Below are positions 27,248 to 35,811 of a stretch of 64,000 nt of DNA, in pieces. Position numbers and translations under genes: made by a program. The stretch comes from Pseudomonas maumuensis (GTDB lineage: Bacteria; Pseudomonadota; Gammaproteobacteria; Pseudomonadales; Pseudomonadaceae), in the NCBI RefSeq assembly GCF_019139675.1, contig NZ_CP077077.1, positions 310,001 to 374,000 on the forward strand, given 5' to 3'. The notes under the pieces are model-generated. The model made no database searches. It was not told the origin of the DNA and was given only the letters and a program-made list of their open reading frames with translations. The first letter of the stretch is position 1, and each line of letters starts with the position of its first letter.

Positions 27248-28213
27248 CTAGTCGCCGAAGGCCATGCCGTGGCTGGCCTTGCTGCTTTTCACCGCGTCCA
27301 GCACCGCCAGCAGTGTGTCATCACGATAGCGCTCCAGCGCGGCGATGCTGCGCTCGCCCAGTTGTTCGGCGGTGCCTTCGACCACATCGTCGATCAGTTT
27401 TTCGGTCAGCTCCGGCGCAGGCAGATAGGTCCAGGGCAGCTTCAACGCCGGCCCGAATTGGGCCATGAAGTGGCGCATGCCTGCATCGCCACCAGCCAGG
27501 GTATAAGTGAGGAAGGTCCCCATGAACGACCAGCGCAAACCGGCGCCAAAGCGAATCGCGTCGTCGATCTCGCCGGTGCTGGCGACGCCGTCGTTGACCA
27601 GGTGCAGGGCTTCGCGCCAGAGCGCTTCGAGCAGGCGGTCGGCGATGAAACCGGGGACCTCCTTGCGCACGTGCAGCGGGCGCATGCCCAGGCTGGTGTA
27701 AATGACTTTCGCGGCTTCGATGGCCTCGGCGCTGGTGTTACGGCCACCGACGATTTCCACCAATGGCAGCAGGTACACCGGGTTGAACGGGTGCCCCACT
27801 ACGCAGCGTTCGGGGTGGGTCGCCGACTCGTAGAACTCGCTGGGCAGCAGCCCCGAGGTGCTGGAGCCGATGATTGCGTCGGGCTTGGCGGCGGCGCTGA
27901 TCTTCGCGTGCAGGTCGAGTTTGAGGTCCAGACGTTCGGGGGCGCTCTCCTGAATGAAGTCGGCGCCGCGCACGCATTCCTCGATAGTGCTCACGAACCT
28001 CAGACGATCTTGCGATGCGCCGGGTGCCAAGCCTTGTTTTTGCAGGGCCGGCCAGGCATTGGTGATGCGTTTGCGCAGTGCGGTCTCGGCACCTGGGGCA
28101 GGGTCCCAGGCAATCACGTCCAGGCCGTGGGCCAGGGCACGCGCGACCCAGCCGCTGCCGATCACGCCACTACCCAGGGCGGCGAAGGTCTTGATGTCGG
28201 TGATGAAAGGCAT
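27248..28213 (-). CDS. cdhA: L-carnitine 3-dehydrogenase
   Basis: This 321-residue NAD-dependent dehydrogenase is of the 3-hydroxyacyl-CoA dehydrogenase fold. [11 protein letters not shown] (12-22) is the Rossmann loop. [30 protein letters not shown] and [20 protein letters not shown] supply the catalytic His/Glu region and the dimerisation helix. It oxidises carnitine to 3-dehydrocarnitine in the cytoplasm. It lies between cdhC and cdhB. The sequence alone could also fit another 3-hydroxy acid dehydrogenase, but the operon decides. Confidence 0.9.
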   Translation of the reverse strand: MPFITDIKTFAALGSGVIGSGWVARALAHGLDVIAWDPAPGAETALRKRITNAWPALQKQGLAPGASQDRLRFVSTIEECVRGADFIQESAPERLDLKLDLHAKISAAAKPDAIIGSSTSGLLPSEFYESATHPERCVVGHPFNPVYLLPLVEIVGGRNTSAEAIEAAKVIYTSLGMRPLHVRKEVPGFIADRLLEALWREALHLVNDGVASTGEIDDAIRFGAGLRWSFMGTFLTYTLAGGDAGMRHFMAQFGPALKLPWTYLPAPELTEKLIDDVVEGTAEQLGERSIAALERYRDDTLLAVLDAVKSSKASHGMAFGD

Positions 28214-28233
28214 ATCTGGCTCCTACGGGGATA

Positions 28234-29118
28234 TTAGCGGTGCTTGAGGTTCATCTTTTCCCGGCCTTCAGCCGGGGTGAGCACGCGGCCACCCATGCGG
28301 GTGATGATCTCGGCGGCCCGCTCGACCAGTTGACCGTTGCTGGCCAGCACGCCACGGTCCAGGTACAGGTTGTCTTCCAGCCCGACCCGCACATTGCCGC
28401 CAAGCAGCACCGCCTGGGCAGCCATCGGCATCTGCATGCGACCAATGCCGAAACCGGCCCAGGTAACGTCGGCAGGCAGGTTGTCGACCATGGCCTTCAT
28501 GGTGGTGGTGTCGGCCGGGGCGCCCCACGGGATGCCCAGGCACAGCTGGAACAGCGGGTCTTGCAGCAGGCCTTCCTTGATCATCTGTTTGGCGAACCAC
28601 AGGTGGCCGGTATCGAAGATCTCCAGCTCCGCCTTCACGCCTAGCTCGGTGATGCGCTTGGCGCCAGCACGCAGTTGGGCGGGGGTGGAGACATAGATGG
28701 CGTTGCCATCGCCGAAGTTGAGGGTGCCGCAGTCCAGGGTGCAGATTTCCGGCAGCAGTGCCTCGACATGGGCCAGGCGCTCCAGCGGGCCGATCAGGTC
28801 GGTGCCTGGGCCGAACTCCATGGGCGATTCGCCGGGACCGATCTCCAGGTCGCCGCCCATGCCGGCGGTGAGATTGACGATGATGTCGACGTCGGCCTCG
28901 CGGATGCGTTCCATCACTTCGCGGTAGAGGTTGACGTCGCGGCTGAAGCGGCCGGTCTGCGGGTCGCGAACGTGGCAGTGGACCACCGTGGCACCGGCCT
29001 TGGCGGCTTCGACGGCGGACTCGGCAATCTGTTTCGGGGTGACCGGGACCAGGTGGCTCTTGGCTACGGTGTCGCCGGCACCGGTGAGGGCGCAGGTGAT
29101 GATGACGTCGTGGTTCAT
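28234..29118 (-). CDS. cdhC: 3-Dehydrocarnitine:acetyl-CoA trimethylamine transferase (BKACE family)
   Basis: This 294-residue member of the beta-keto acid cleavage enzyme family (formerly DUF849) transfers the betainyl group of dehydrocarnitine to acetyl-CoA, giving betainyl-CoA and acetoacetate. The zinc-binding HxH is at H47/H49 in [38 protein letters not shown] and [17 protein letters not shown] are family landmarks. AAGGAAC precedes the ATG. A REP pair separates it from caiX upstream, and cdhA follows within 20 bp. Confidence 0.9.
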   Translation of the reverse strand: MNHDVIITCALTGAGDTVAKSHLVPVTPKQIAESAVEAAKAGATVVHCHVRDPQTGRFSRDVNLYREVMERIREADVDIIVNLTAGMGGDLEIGPGESPMEFGPGTDLIGPLERLAHVEALLPEICTLDCGTLNFGDGNAIYVSTPAQLRAGAKRITELGVKAELEIFDTGHLWFAKQMIKEGLLQDPLFQLCLGIPWGAPADTTTMKAMVDNLPADVTWAGFGIGRMQMPMAAQAVLLGGNVRVGLEDNLYLDRGVLASNGQLVERAAEIITRMGGRVLTPAEGREKMNLKHR

Positions 29119-29145
29119 TGATCAGTTCCTTATGGTGTCTTTGCT

Positions 29146-29241
29146 GGCCCTATCGCCGGCAAGCCGGCTCCCACAGGGTTGGCGATGAACCCTGGCCGTG
29201 TGGATGTTCCGTGGGAGCTGGCTTGCCAGCGATGAGGCCGT
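29146..29241. repeat. REP pair inside the caiX-cdhC gap
   Basis: Inverted REP units (TCGCCGGCAAGCCGGCTCCC near 29154; GGGAGCTGGCTTGCCAGCGA near 29213) lie between the receptor gene and its catabolic genes on the same strand. They may stabilise the caiX transcript, as REP elements do after receptor genes in enterics. Confidence 0.85.
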
Positions 29242-29242
29242 G

Positions 29243-30187
29243 TCAGTTGGCGGTGAGCTTGAGGTTGTCCGCGGCTGGTTTGCCGTCGAAGGTGGTCACC
29301 CCGTCAAGCCAGCGGGCCTTGTCCTCGGGGTGGTCCTTGAGCCACTGGCGTGCGGATTCCAGCGCGTCCTTGTGGTCGAGCAGCGGCTGCATCATGCGGC
29401 TCTCGTCTTCGGCGCTGAAGCTCAGGTTGGCCAGCAGGCGGTGGGCGTTGGGGCAGCGCTGGGCGTAGTCCGGTGCGGTCACCGTCCACACCGTGGCGCG
29501 GCCCTCGTCCGGGCCGAGGGCGTCCTGGCTGTCGCCGAGGTAGACCATGTCGATGTTCACGTTCATCGGGTGCGGCGCCCAGCCGAAGAACACCACCGCC
29601 TCCTTGCGCCGCACGGCGCGGTCGACGGCGGCGAGCATGCCGGCCTCGCTGGACTCGACCAGCTGGAACTTGCCCAGGTCGAACTGGTTCTTGCTGATCA
29701 TCGCCTTGATTTGGGTGTTGGCGCCGGAGCCGGGCTCGATGCCGTAGAGTTTGCCGCCGAGCTCCTTGTGGAACTTGTGGATGTCGGCGAACGTCTTCAG
29801 GCCCTTGTCGGCCAGGTACTTCGGCACGGCGAGGGTGGCACGGGCGTCTTCCAGGCTGGGCTTGTCGAGCACCTTGACCTGGCCGGCCTGGACGAACGGC
29901 GTGATGGTCTGGGTCATGATCGGGTTCCAGTACCCGAGGAACATGTCCAGGCGCTTGTCGCGGATACCGGCGAAGATGATCTGCTGCGAGGCGCTGGTCT
30001 GCTTGGTCTGGTAACCCAGGCCATCGAGCAGCACCTGGGCCATGGCGCTGGTGGCGATCACATCGGTCCAGTTGACCACGCCCAGGCGCACGTCCTTGCA
30101 GGCGGCGGGTTCGGCGGCAAAAAGCGGAGTAGCTACGGTAGTGCTGAGCGCGAGGGACAACAGGCTGCGGCGGATAAAGCGATGCAT
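29243..30187 (-). CDS. caiX: Periplasmic carnitine-binding protein
   Basis: This 314-residue preprotein is homologous to CbcX. The signal peptide MHRFIRRSLLSLALSTTVAT plus PLFA-A is cleaved before AEPAAC. The trimethylammonium box residues lie in VNWTDVIATSAMAQVLLD, FLGYWNPIMTQT and FFGWAPHPMN. Compared with CbcX, the pocket loops differ, in keeping with carnitine rather than choline. No permease or ATPase is encoded next to it, so it should use CbcWV. It is divergent from cdhR with a 146-bp gap. I chose 30187 because the signal peptide starts there; 21 upstream codons are open. Confidence 0.87.
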   Translation of the reverse strand: MHRFIRRSLLSLALSTTVATPLFAAEPAACKDVRLGVVNWTDVIATSAMAQVLLDGLGYQTKQTSASQQIIFAGIRDKRLDMFLGYWNPIMTQTITPFVQAGQVKVLDKPSLEDARATLAVPKYLADKGLKTFADIHKFHKELGGKLYGIEPGSGANTQIKAMISKNQFDLGKFQLVESSEAGMLAAVDRAVRRKEAVVFFGWAPHPMNVNIDMVYLGDSQDALGPDEGRATVWTVTAPDYAQRCPNAHRLLANLSFSAEDESRMMQPLLDHKDALESARQWLKDHPEDKARWLDGVTTFDGKPAADNLKLTAN

Positions 30188-30333
30188 GGTGGCTCTCCAT
30201 CGGCAGTGCGTATTGTTATCGGTTCTGGCCTCTGCGGGCCGTGAGAACACGCTACGCTGGCGGCAGGGTGGAAAATCGCACCCTGGCGACCAACACTTGC
30301 ACGGAGGCGACCACCTTTGCCGCGGAGCATGCG

Positions 30334-31281
30334 ATGCCGGAAACCATAGACTTCCTGTTGCTGCCAGGCTTTTCCGCCATGGGCTTCATCAGCGCCATCG
30401 AGCCGCTGCGCGTGGCCAATCGCTTTCGTGGCCCGCTGTACCGCTGGCGCGTGCTGAGCCTGGACGGTGAGGCGGTGCAGGCCAGCAATGGCATGTCGGT
30501 GAATGCCGACGGTGCGCTGGGGGAGGGTGAACACGGGCGCCTGCTGCTGCTGGTGGCCGGTTTCGAGCCGCTGGCGTGCTATGGGTTGAAGTTGCAGCAC
30601 ATGCTGCGTCGTCTCGACCATGAGGACGTGGTGCTGGGCGGGATCGACACCGGCGCCATGGTACTGGCCGAGGCCGGCCTGCTCGATGGTCACCGGGCCA
30701 CCCTGCATTGGGAGGCGCTGGACGCGTTCAAGGAGCGCTATCCACGCCTGCAGGCAACCCAGGAGCTGTTCGAGATCGACCGCCGACGCATCACCTGCGC
30801 CGGCGGCACGGCCTCCATCGACCTGATGCTCGACCTGATCGCCCAGGCCCATGGCAGCGAGCTGGCGGTGCAGGTGTCCGAACAGTTCGTGCTCGGGCGC
30901 ATACGTCCGCGTCAAGATCACCAGCGGATGCAGATAGCCACCCGTTATGGCTTGCGCAACAAGAAGCTGGTGAGGGTGATCGGCGAGATGGAGCGCAACA
31001 CCGAATTGCCGTTGAACACCCAGGTGCTGGCCGATGGGGTGCAGGTGACACGGCGGCAGTTGGAGCGGCTGTTCCGCCTGCACCTGGATGACACGCCCAG
31101 TGGCTTTTACCTGCGTCTGCGCCTGGAGAAGGCCCGGCAGCTGTTGCGCCAGACCGACATGAGCGTGCTGGAGGTGGCGGTGGCGTGCGGGTTCGAGTCG
31201 GCGTCGTACTTCACCCGTTGCTACCGGGCGCGGTTCGAGCGGTGCCCGCGGGAGGATCGGCGGGTGGCGGTAGTGTCATGA
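30334..31281 (+). CDS. cdhR: CdhR, AraC-family carnitine-responsive activator
   Basis: This 315-residue GATase1-like AraC regulator is paralogous to GbdR. It opens PETIDFLLLPGFSAMGFISA. The amidotransferase-like elbow reads IDTGAMVLAEAGLLDG, where GbdR has a Cys, so the nucleophile position is not conserved. The C-terminus has two HTHs (ADGVQVTRRQLERLFRLH and LEVAVACGFESASYFTRCYR). Divergent orientation to caiX-cdhCAB fits its known role as activator of the carnitine operon. The start at 30334 has GGAG 7 bp upstream; an in-frame start 93 bp earlier is less likely. Confidence 0.88.
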   Translation: MPETIDFLLLPGFSAMGFISAIEPLRVANRFRGPLYRWRVLSLDGEAVQASNGMSVNADGALGEGEHGRLLLLVAGFEPLACYGLKLQHMLRRLDHEDVVLGGIDTGAMVLAEAGLLDGHRATLHWEALDAFKERYPRLQATQELFEIDRRRITCAGGTASIDLMLDLIAQAHGSELAVQVSEQFVLGRIRPRQDHQRMQIATRYGLRNKKLVRVIGEMERNTELPLNTQVLADGVQVTRRQLERLFRLHLDDTPSGFYLRLRLEKARQLLRQTDMSVLEVAVACGFESASYFTRCYRARFERCPREDRRVAVVS

Positions 31282-31298
31282 TGTGAACATGTGTGTTG

Positions 31299-31344
31299 CC
31301 TGTACTGCCCCATCGCCCGTAACCCGGCGATGAGGCAGTACAGG
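31299..31344. terminator. Long stem-loop between convergent cdhR and the LprI-like gene
   Basis: CCTGTACTGCC-CATCGCC and GGCGATGAGGCAGTACAGG form a stem of about 18 bp with one mismatch. It probably serves as a bidirectional transcript end. There is no long T-run. Confidence 0.6.
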
Positions 31345-31345
31345 A

Positions 31346-31747
31346 TCACTGCTGCCCGATGGTCTGCAGATACTCCGAGCGCTCATCGCTACGCTGCGCC
31401 ACGCAGGTATTCCACGCTGCCTCGAAGGCCTTGCTCCCCGGTTTTTCGGCCCAGGTCTCGACCTTGCAGTCAGCGTCGCGCAGCTGGAGCCACAGCTTTT
31501 CGGCGGCCTCCATCTTGCCGCTCAGCGCCACGGCCTTGTCGCTTTCATCCGCGTACTGGTCGCGGATGCGCTGCATCAGGTCGTCGTAGGCCGCCTTCAG
31601 CTCGCGCTCGGCGGTTTGCTTGTTGTAGGCCGCGCACGCATAGCTCTGCTGGTCGGTGTCGACATTGTCGCAGGGCGTGCTTTCTTCCTCGGCGGCCTGA
31701 GCGCCGCCTGCGACGGCCAACAGAACCAGCCATGCCATTGATTTCAT
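31346..31747 (-). CDS. LprI/DUF1311-family secreted protein
   Basis: This 133-residue protein has a signal peptide (MKSMAWLVLLAVAGGAQA-A). The mature part has the DUF1311/LprI pattern, CDNVDTDQQSYACAAYNKQT then AERELKAAYDDLMQRI and AEKLWLQLRDADC, with four Cys that would form two disulfides. Related proteins include lysozyme inhibitors, and many have no assigned role. AGGAGA precedes the ATG. It is a single gene, divergent from the dgc operon and convergent to cdhR. Confidence 0.8.
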   Translation of the reverse strand: MKSMAWLVLLAVAGGAQAAEEESTPCDNVDTDQQSYACAAYNKQTAERELKAAYDDLMQRIRDQYADESDKAVALSGKMEAAEKLWLQLRDADCKVETWAEKPGSKAFEAAWNTCVAQRSDERSEYLQTIGQQ

Positions 31748-32023
31748 CCGTTTTCTCCTGAACAGGCTGACGAATTGCTGGGATTCTCGCTCAGCCCGAC
31801 GGTAGGCGATAGCTCCCGCGGCGAAATGTTCATGAACGGCGTTATCGAGACTGTCTCTCATCTGCCAGGGCCGGGCCAGAGCATGCCGTTCCGGCCTTTG
31901 ACGCTTTCGGCAAACCCCCTGTCGTTTTTGCATCGGGGCGCCTCGGGCCGCAGGCATATGCTGGCCCCAAAGCGCCGGCACAAGGTTCGGCGCCTGCAAA
32001 CTCAAATAAAAGGGGACAGCCTG
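31748..32023. promoter_or_regulatory. Upstream region of the dgc operon
   Basis: 276 bp lie between the LprI-like gene and the dgc operon. It contains GTCGTTTTTG at 31921-31930, identical to a 10-mer upstream of gbdR. As the dgc operon is a GbdR target in P. aeruginosa, this region should carry its activator site. The exact site is not proven. Confidence 0.4.
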
Positions 32024-33001
32024 ATGAGCCCAGCCGAACTTCACGCCGACAGCATCGTCATCGACGGCCTGATCATTGCCAAGTGGAACCGCGAGCTGTT
32101 CGAGGACATGCGCAAGGGCGGGCTGACCGCGGCCAACTGCACGGTCTCGGTGTGGGAGGGCTTCAAGGCCACCGTCGACAACATCGCCGCCAGCCAGAAG
32201 CTGATCCGCGAGAACGGCGACCTGGTGATGCCGGTGCGCACCACCGCCGACATCCGCAAGGCCAAGGAGCTGGGCAAGACCGGCATCCTCTTCGGCTTCC
32301 AGAACGCCCACGCGTTCGAGGACCAGATCGCCTATGTCGACGTGTTCAAGCAGCTCGGCGTGGGCATCGTGCAGATGTGCTACAACACCCAGAACCTGGT
32401 CGGCACCGGTTGCTACGAGCGCGACGGCGGGCTGTCGGGCTTCGGCCGCGAGATCGTCGCCGAGATGAATCGCGTCGGCATCATGTGCGACCTCTCCCAT
32501 GTCGGCTCGAAAACCTCCGAGGAAGTCATCCTCGAATCGAAGAAGCCGGTCTGCTATTCCCACTGCCTGCCTTCGGGCCTCAAGGAACATCCGCGCAACA
32601 AGTCCGACGCAGAGCTGAAATTCATTGCCGACCACGGCGGTTTCGTCGGTGTGACCATGTTCGCGCCGTTCCTGGCCAAGGGTATCGACTCGACCATCGA
32701 TGACTACGCCGAGGCCATCGAGTACACCATGAACATCGTCGGTGAAGACGCCATCGGTATCGGTACCGACTTCACCCAGGGCCATGGCCAGGACTTCTTC
32801 GAGTACCTGACCCACGACAAGGGCTACGCCCGGCGCCTGACCAACTTCGGCAAGATCATCAACCCGCTGGGTATTCGCACCGTCGGCGAATTCCCCAACC
32901 TCACCGAGACCTTGCTCAAACGCGGCCACAGCGAGCGCGTGGTGCGCAAGATCATGGGCGAAAACTGGGTCAGCGTCCTCAAGGATGTGTGGGGCGAGTA
33001 A
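32024..33001 (+). CDS. Renal dipeptidase-like (M19) protein of the dgc operon
   Basis: This 325-residue protein has the M19 dipeptidase fold. IMCDLSHVG and VCYSHCLPSG hold two metal-ligand His, and AIGIGTDF and IMGENWVSVL match the family end. The N-terminal zinc motif, normally DGHNDLP, reads DGLIIAKWN, so the His-x-Asp ligands are missing. The bridging Glu position reads FGFQNAHAF, with Gln. Ordinary binuclear dipeptidase chemistry is therefore doubtful. The gene is first in the dimethylglycine operon, as I recall for P. aeruginosa. AAGGGG precedes the ATG. A hairpin lies in the 76-bp gap before the next gene. Confidence 0.8.
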   Translation: MSPAELHADSIVIDGLIIAKWNRELFEDMRKGGLTAANCTVSVWEGFKATVDNIAASQKLIRENGDLVMPVRTTADIRKAKELGKTGILFGFQNAHAFEDQIAYVDVFKQLGVGIVQMCYNTQNLVGTGCYERDGGLSGFGREIVAEMNRVGIMCDLSHVGSKTSEEVILESKKPVCYSHCLPSGLKEHPRNKSDAELKFIADHGGFVGVTMFAPFLAKGIDSTIDDYAEAIEYTMNIVGEDAIGIGTDFTQGHGQDFFEYLTHDKGYARRLTNFGKIINPLGIRTVGEFPNLTETLLKRGHSERVVRKIMGENWVSVLKDVWGE

Positions 33002-33022
33002 GCCGCACTCCAAGCCTGAAAA

Positions 33023-33043
33023 CCCCGGCCAGCAACGCCGGGG
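33023..33043 (+). other. Small intercistronic hairpin in the dgc operon
   Basis: CCCCGGC and GCCGGGG pair around a 7-base loop between the dipeptidase-like gene and the DUF5943 gene. No T-run follows at once. It may be an attenuator or processing site. Confidence 0.45.
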
Positions 33044-33077
33044 CATCCAAACAAAAATTTTATGGAGTTGAGTTTCC

Positions 33078-33608
33078 ATGGCCAAGATCGCCCCGCAATT
33101 GCCAATCGAAGTCGACAGCGAGACCGGTGTCTGGACCAGCGATGCCCTGCCGATGCTCTACGTGCCCCGGCATTTCTTCGTCAACAACCACATGGGCATC
33201 GAGGAAGTGCTGGGCGCCGACGCCTATGCCGAGATCCTCTATAAGGCCGGCTACAAGTCCGCCTGGCACTGGTGCGAAAAAGAGGCCGAGTGCCATGGCC
33301 TGGAAGGCGTGGCGGTGTTCGAGCACTACATGAAGCGCCTTTCCCAGCGTGGTTGGGGCCTGTTCGAGATCCAGGACATCGACCTGGATAAAGGCACCTG
33401 CAGCGTCAAGCTCAAGCACTCGGCGTTCGTGTACGTCTATGGCAAGTGCGGCCGCAAGGTCGACTACATGTTCACCGGCTGGTTCGCCGGCGCCATGGAC
33501 CAGATTCTCGCCGCTCGCGGCAGCTCGATCCGCACCGTGGCCGAGCAGGTCTACGGCGGGTCGGAAGAAGGCCACGAAGATGGCCTGTTCGTTACAAAGC
33601 CGTTGTAA
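33078..33608 (+). CDS. DUF5943 protein of the dimethylglycine operon
   Basis: This 176-residue cytoplasmic protein, IDSETGVW-type start (IEVDSETGVWTSDALPMLYV), is followed by AGYKSAWHWCEKEAECHGLE and ending GGSEEGHEDGLFV. It resembles DUF5943 proteins, which look distantly like 4-vinyl-reductase (V4R) small-molecule-binding domains. Three Cys (two in WCEKEAEC, one in YGKCGRK) are notable. It is regularly placed just before dgcA. Its role is unknown; ligand sensing or an accessory role for DgcAB would fit. GGAG lies before the ATG. Confidence 0.75.
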   Translation: MAKIAPQLPIEVDSETGVWTSDALPMLYVPRHFFVNNHMGIEEVLGADAYAEILYKAGYKSAWHWCEKEAECHGLEGVAVFEHYMKRLSQRGWGLFEIQDIDLDKGTCSVKLKHSAFVYVYGKCGRKVDYMFTGWFAGAMDQILAARGSSIRTVAEQVYGGSEEGHEDGLFVTKPL

Positions 33609-33623
33609 GCCGGAGATAGCGTC

Positions 33624-35684
33624 ATGGCCTTCGAAGCAATGTTCCAGCCGATCCAGATCGGCAAGCTGACCATCCGCAACCGCGTGCTCAGCACCGCGCA
33701 CGCCGAGGTGTATGCCACCGACGGCGGCATGACCACCGACCGCTATGTGAAGTACTACGAAGAGAAGGCCAAGGGCGGTATCGGCCTGGCCATCTGCGGC
33801 GGCTCGTCGGTGGTGGCCATCGACAGCCCGCAGGAGTGGTGGTCGTCGGTCAACCTGTCCACCGACCGTATCATCCCGCATTTCCAGAACCTCGCCGACG
33901 CCATGCACAAGCATGGCGCCAAGATCATGATCCAGATTACCCACATGGGCCGCCGCTCGCGTTGGGACGGTTTCAACTGGCCGACCCTGATGTCGCCGTC
34001 GGGTATCCGCGAACCGGTACACCGCGCCACCTGCAAGACCATCGAGGTGGAGGAAATCTGGCGCGTGATCGGCAACTACGCGCAAGCTGCGCGCCGGGCC
34101 AAAGAAGGCGGCCTGGACGGCGTCGAACTGTCGGCCGTTCACCAGCACATGATCGACCAGTTCTGGAGCCCACGGGTCAACAAGCGTACCGACGAGTGGG
34201 GCGGCACCTTCGAAGGCCGCATGAAGTTCGGCCTGGAAGTGCTCAAGGCCGTGCGCAAGGAGGTCGGTGACGACTTCTGCGTGGGCATGCGCATCTGCGG
34301 CGACGAGTTCCACCCCGATGGCCTGAGCCACGAGGACATGAAGCAGATCGCCGCCTACTACGACGCCACCGGCATGCTCGATTTCATCGGCGTGGTCGGC
34401 TCGGGCTGCGACACCCACAACACCCTGGCTAACGTCATCCCCAACATGAGCTACCCGCCGGAGCCGTTCCTGCACCTGGCGGCGGGCATCAAGGAGGTGG
34501 TCAAGGTACCGGTGCTGCACGCGCAGAACATCAAGGATCCGAACCAGGCCACGCGTATCCTCGAAGGCGGCTACGTGGACATGGTCGGCATGACCCGCGC
34601 GCACATCGCCGACCCGCACCTGATCGCCAAGATCAAGATGGGCCAGGTCGACCAGATCAAACAGTGCGTCGGCGCCAACTACTGCATCGACCGCCAGTAT
34701 CAGGGCCTGGATGTGCTGTGCATCCAGAACGCCGCCACCTCCCGTGAATACATGGGCGTGCCGCACATCATCGAAAAATCCACCGGGCCGAAGCGCAAGG
34801 TGGTGGTGGTCGGTGCCGGCCCAGCTGGCATGGAGGCTGCGCGGGTGGCCGCCGAGCGTGGTCACGACGTTACCGTGTTCGAGAAAAAGGAGCAGATCGG
34901 CGGACAGATCACCATCGCCGCCAAGGCGCCGCAGCGCGACCAGATCGCCGGTATCACCCGTTGGTACCAGCTGGAGTTCGCCCGCCTGAAGGTCGATCTG
35001 CGCCTGGGTACCGCGGCGGATGTCGCGACCATCCAGGACCTGCGCCCGGACATCATCGTCCTGGCGGTGGGCGGCCATCCGTTCGTCGAGCAGAACGAGC
35101 ACTGGGGCGCCGCCGAAGGCCTGGTGGTGAGCAGCTGGGACGTGCTCGACGGCAAGGTCGCGCCAGGCAAGAACGTGCTGGTGTACGACACCATCTGCGA
35201 GTTCACCGGCATGTCGACGGCGGACTTCATCGCCGACAAGGGCAGCCAGGTCGAGATCGTCACCGACGACATCAAGCCGGGCGTGGCCATGGGCGGCACC
35301 AGCTTCCCGACCTACTACCGCAGCATGTACCCGAAAGAAGTGATCATGACCGGCGACATGATGCTGGAGAAGGTCTACCGCGAGGGCGACAAGCTGGTGG
35401 CGGTGCTCGAGAACGAGTACACCGGCGCCAAGGAAGAACGCGTGGTCGACCAGGTGGTGGTGGAGAACGGCGTGCGCCCCGACGAGCAGCTGTACTACGC
35501 GCTCAAGGAGGGTTCGCGCAACAAGGGCCAGATCGACGTGGAGGCGCTGTTCGCCATCAAGCCGCAGCCGATTCTCGGCCAGCCGGGCGACGGCTACCTG
35601 CTGTACCGCATCGGCGACTGCGTGGCCCAGCGCAACGTGCATGCGGCGATCTATGACGCCTTGCGCCTGTGCAAGGATTTCTGA
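33624..35684 (+). CDS. dgcA: Dimethylglycine demethylase subunit DgcA
   Basis: This 686-residue flavoprotein is of the trimethylamine dehydrogenase/2,4-dienoyl-CoA reductase class. The N-terminal OYE-type FMN barrel occupies about 1-370 (MIQITHMGRRSRW, GVELSAVHQHMIDQF), followed by an FAD/NAD domain with VVVVGAGPAGMEAARVAAER (393-412) and GGQ. The Fe-S region between them reads CVGANYC and then C366. Relatives have CxxC at the start, but here position 351 is Ala, so one of four cluster cysteines is missing. With DgcB it demethylates dimethylglycine to sarcosine, passing electrons to the ETF encoded downstream. The stop is followed by a REP pair before dgcB. Confidence 0.9.
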   Translation: MAFEAMFQPIQIGKLTIRNRVLSTAHAEVYATDGGMTTDRYVKYYEEKAKGGIGLAICGGSSVVAIDSPQEWWSSVNLSTDRIIPHFQNLADAMHKHGAKIMIQITHMGRRSRWDGFNWPTLMSPSGIREPVHRATCKTIEVEEIWRVIGNYAQAARRAKEGGLDGVELSAVHQHMIDQFWSPRVNKRTDEWGGTFEGRMKFGLEVLKAVRKEVGDDFCVGMRICGDEFHPDGLSHEDMKQIAAYYDATGMLDFIGVVGSGCDTHNTLANVIPNMSYPPEPFLHLAAGIKEVVKVPVLHAQNIKDPNQATRILEGGYVDMVGMTRAHIADPHLIAKIKMGQVDQIKQCVGANYCIDRQYQGLDVLCIQNAATSREYMGVPHIIEKSTGPKRKVVVVGAGPAGMEAARVAAERGHDVTVFEKKEQIGGQITIAAKAPQRDQIAGITRWYQLEFARLKVDLRLGTAADVATIQDLRPDIIVLAVGGHPFVEQNEHWGAAEGLVVSSWDVLDGKVAPGKNVLVYDTICEFTGMSTADFIADKGSQVEIVTDDIKPGVAMGGTSFPTYYRSMYPKEVIMTGDMMLEKVYREGDKLVAVLENEYTGAKEERVVDQVVVENGVRPDEQLYYALKEGSRNKGQIDVEALFAIKPQPILGQPGDGYLLYRIGDCVAQRNVHAAIYDALRLCKDF

Positions 35685-35698
35685 GCCCAGGACCAACG

Positions 35699-35770
35699 CG
35701 GTCCCTATAGGTGCGGGCTTGCCCCGCGATAGCGTGACTGGACGCCATCGCGGGGCAAGCCGCTACTACA
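35699..35770. repeat. REP pair between dgcA and dgcB
   Basis: CGGGCTTGCCCCGCGATAGCG (35709) and CGCCATCGCGGGGCAAGCCG (35742) are inverted and close enough to form one long hairpin. It interrupts an otherwise compact operon and may set the dgcA to dgcB ratio. Confidence 0.85.
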
Positions 35771-35811
35771 GAGAGACCGGCGCACGCTTACCGCTGTTGT
35801 GGGAGCCTCCC

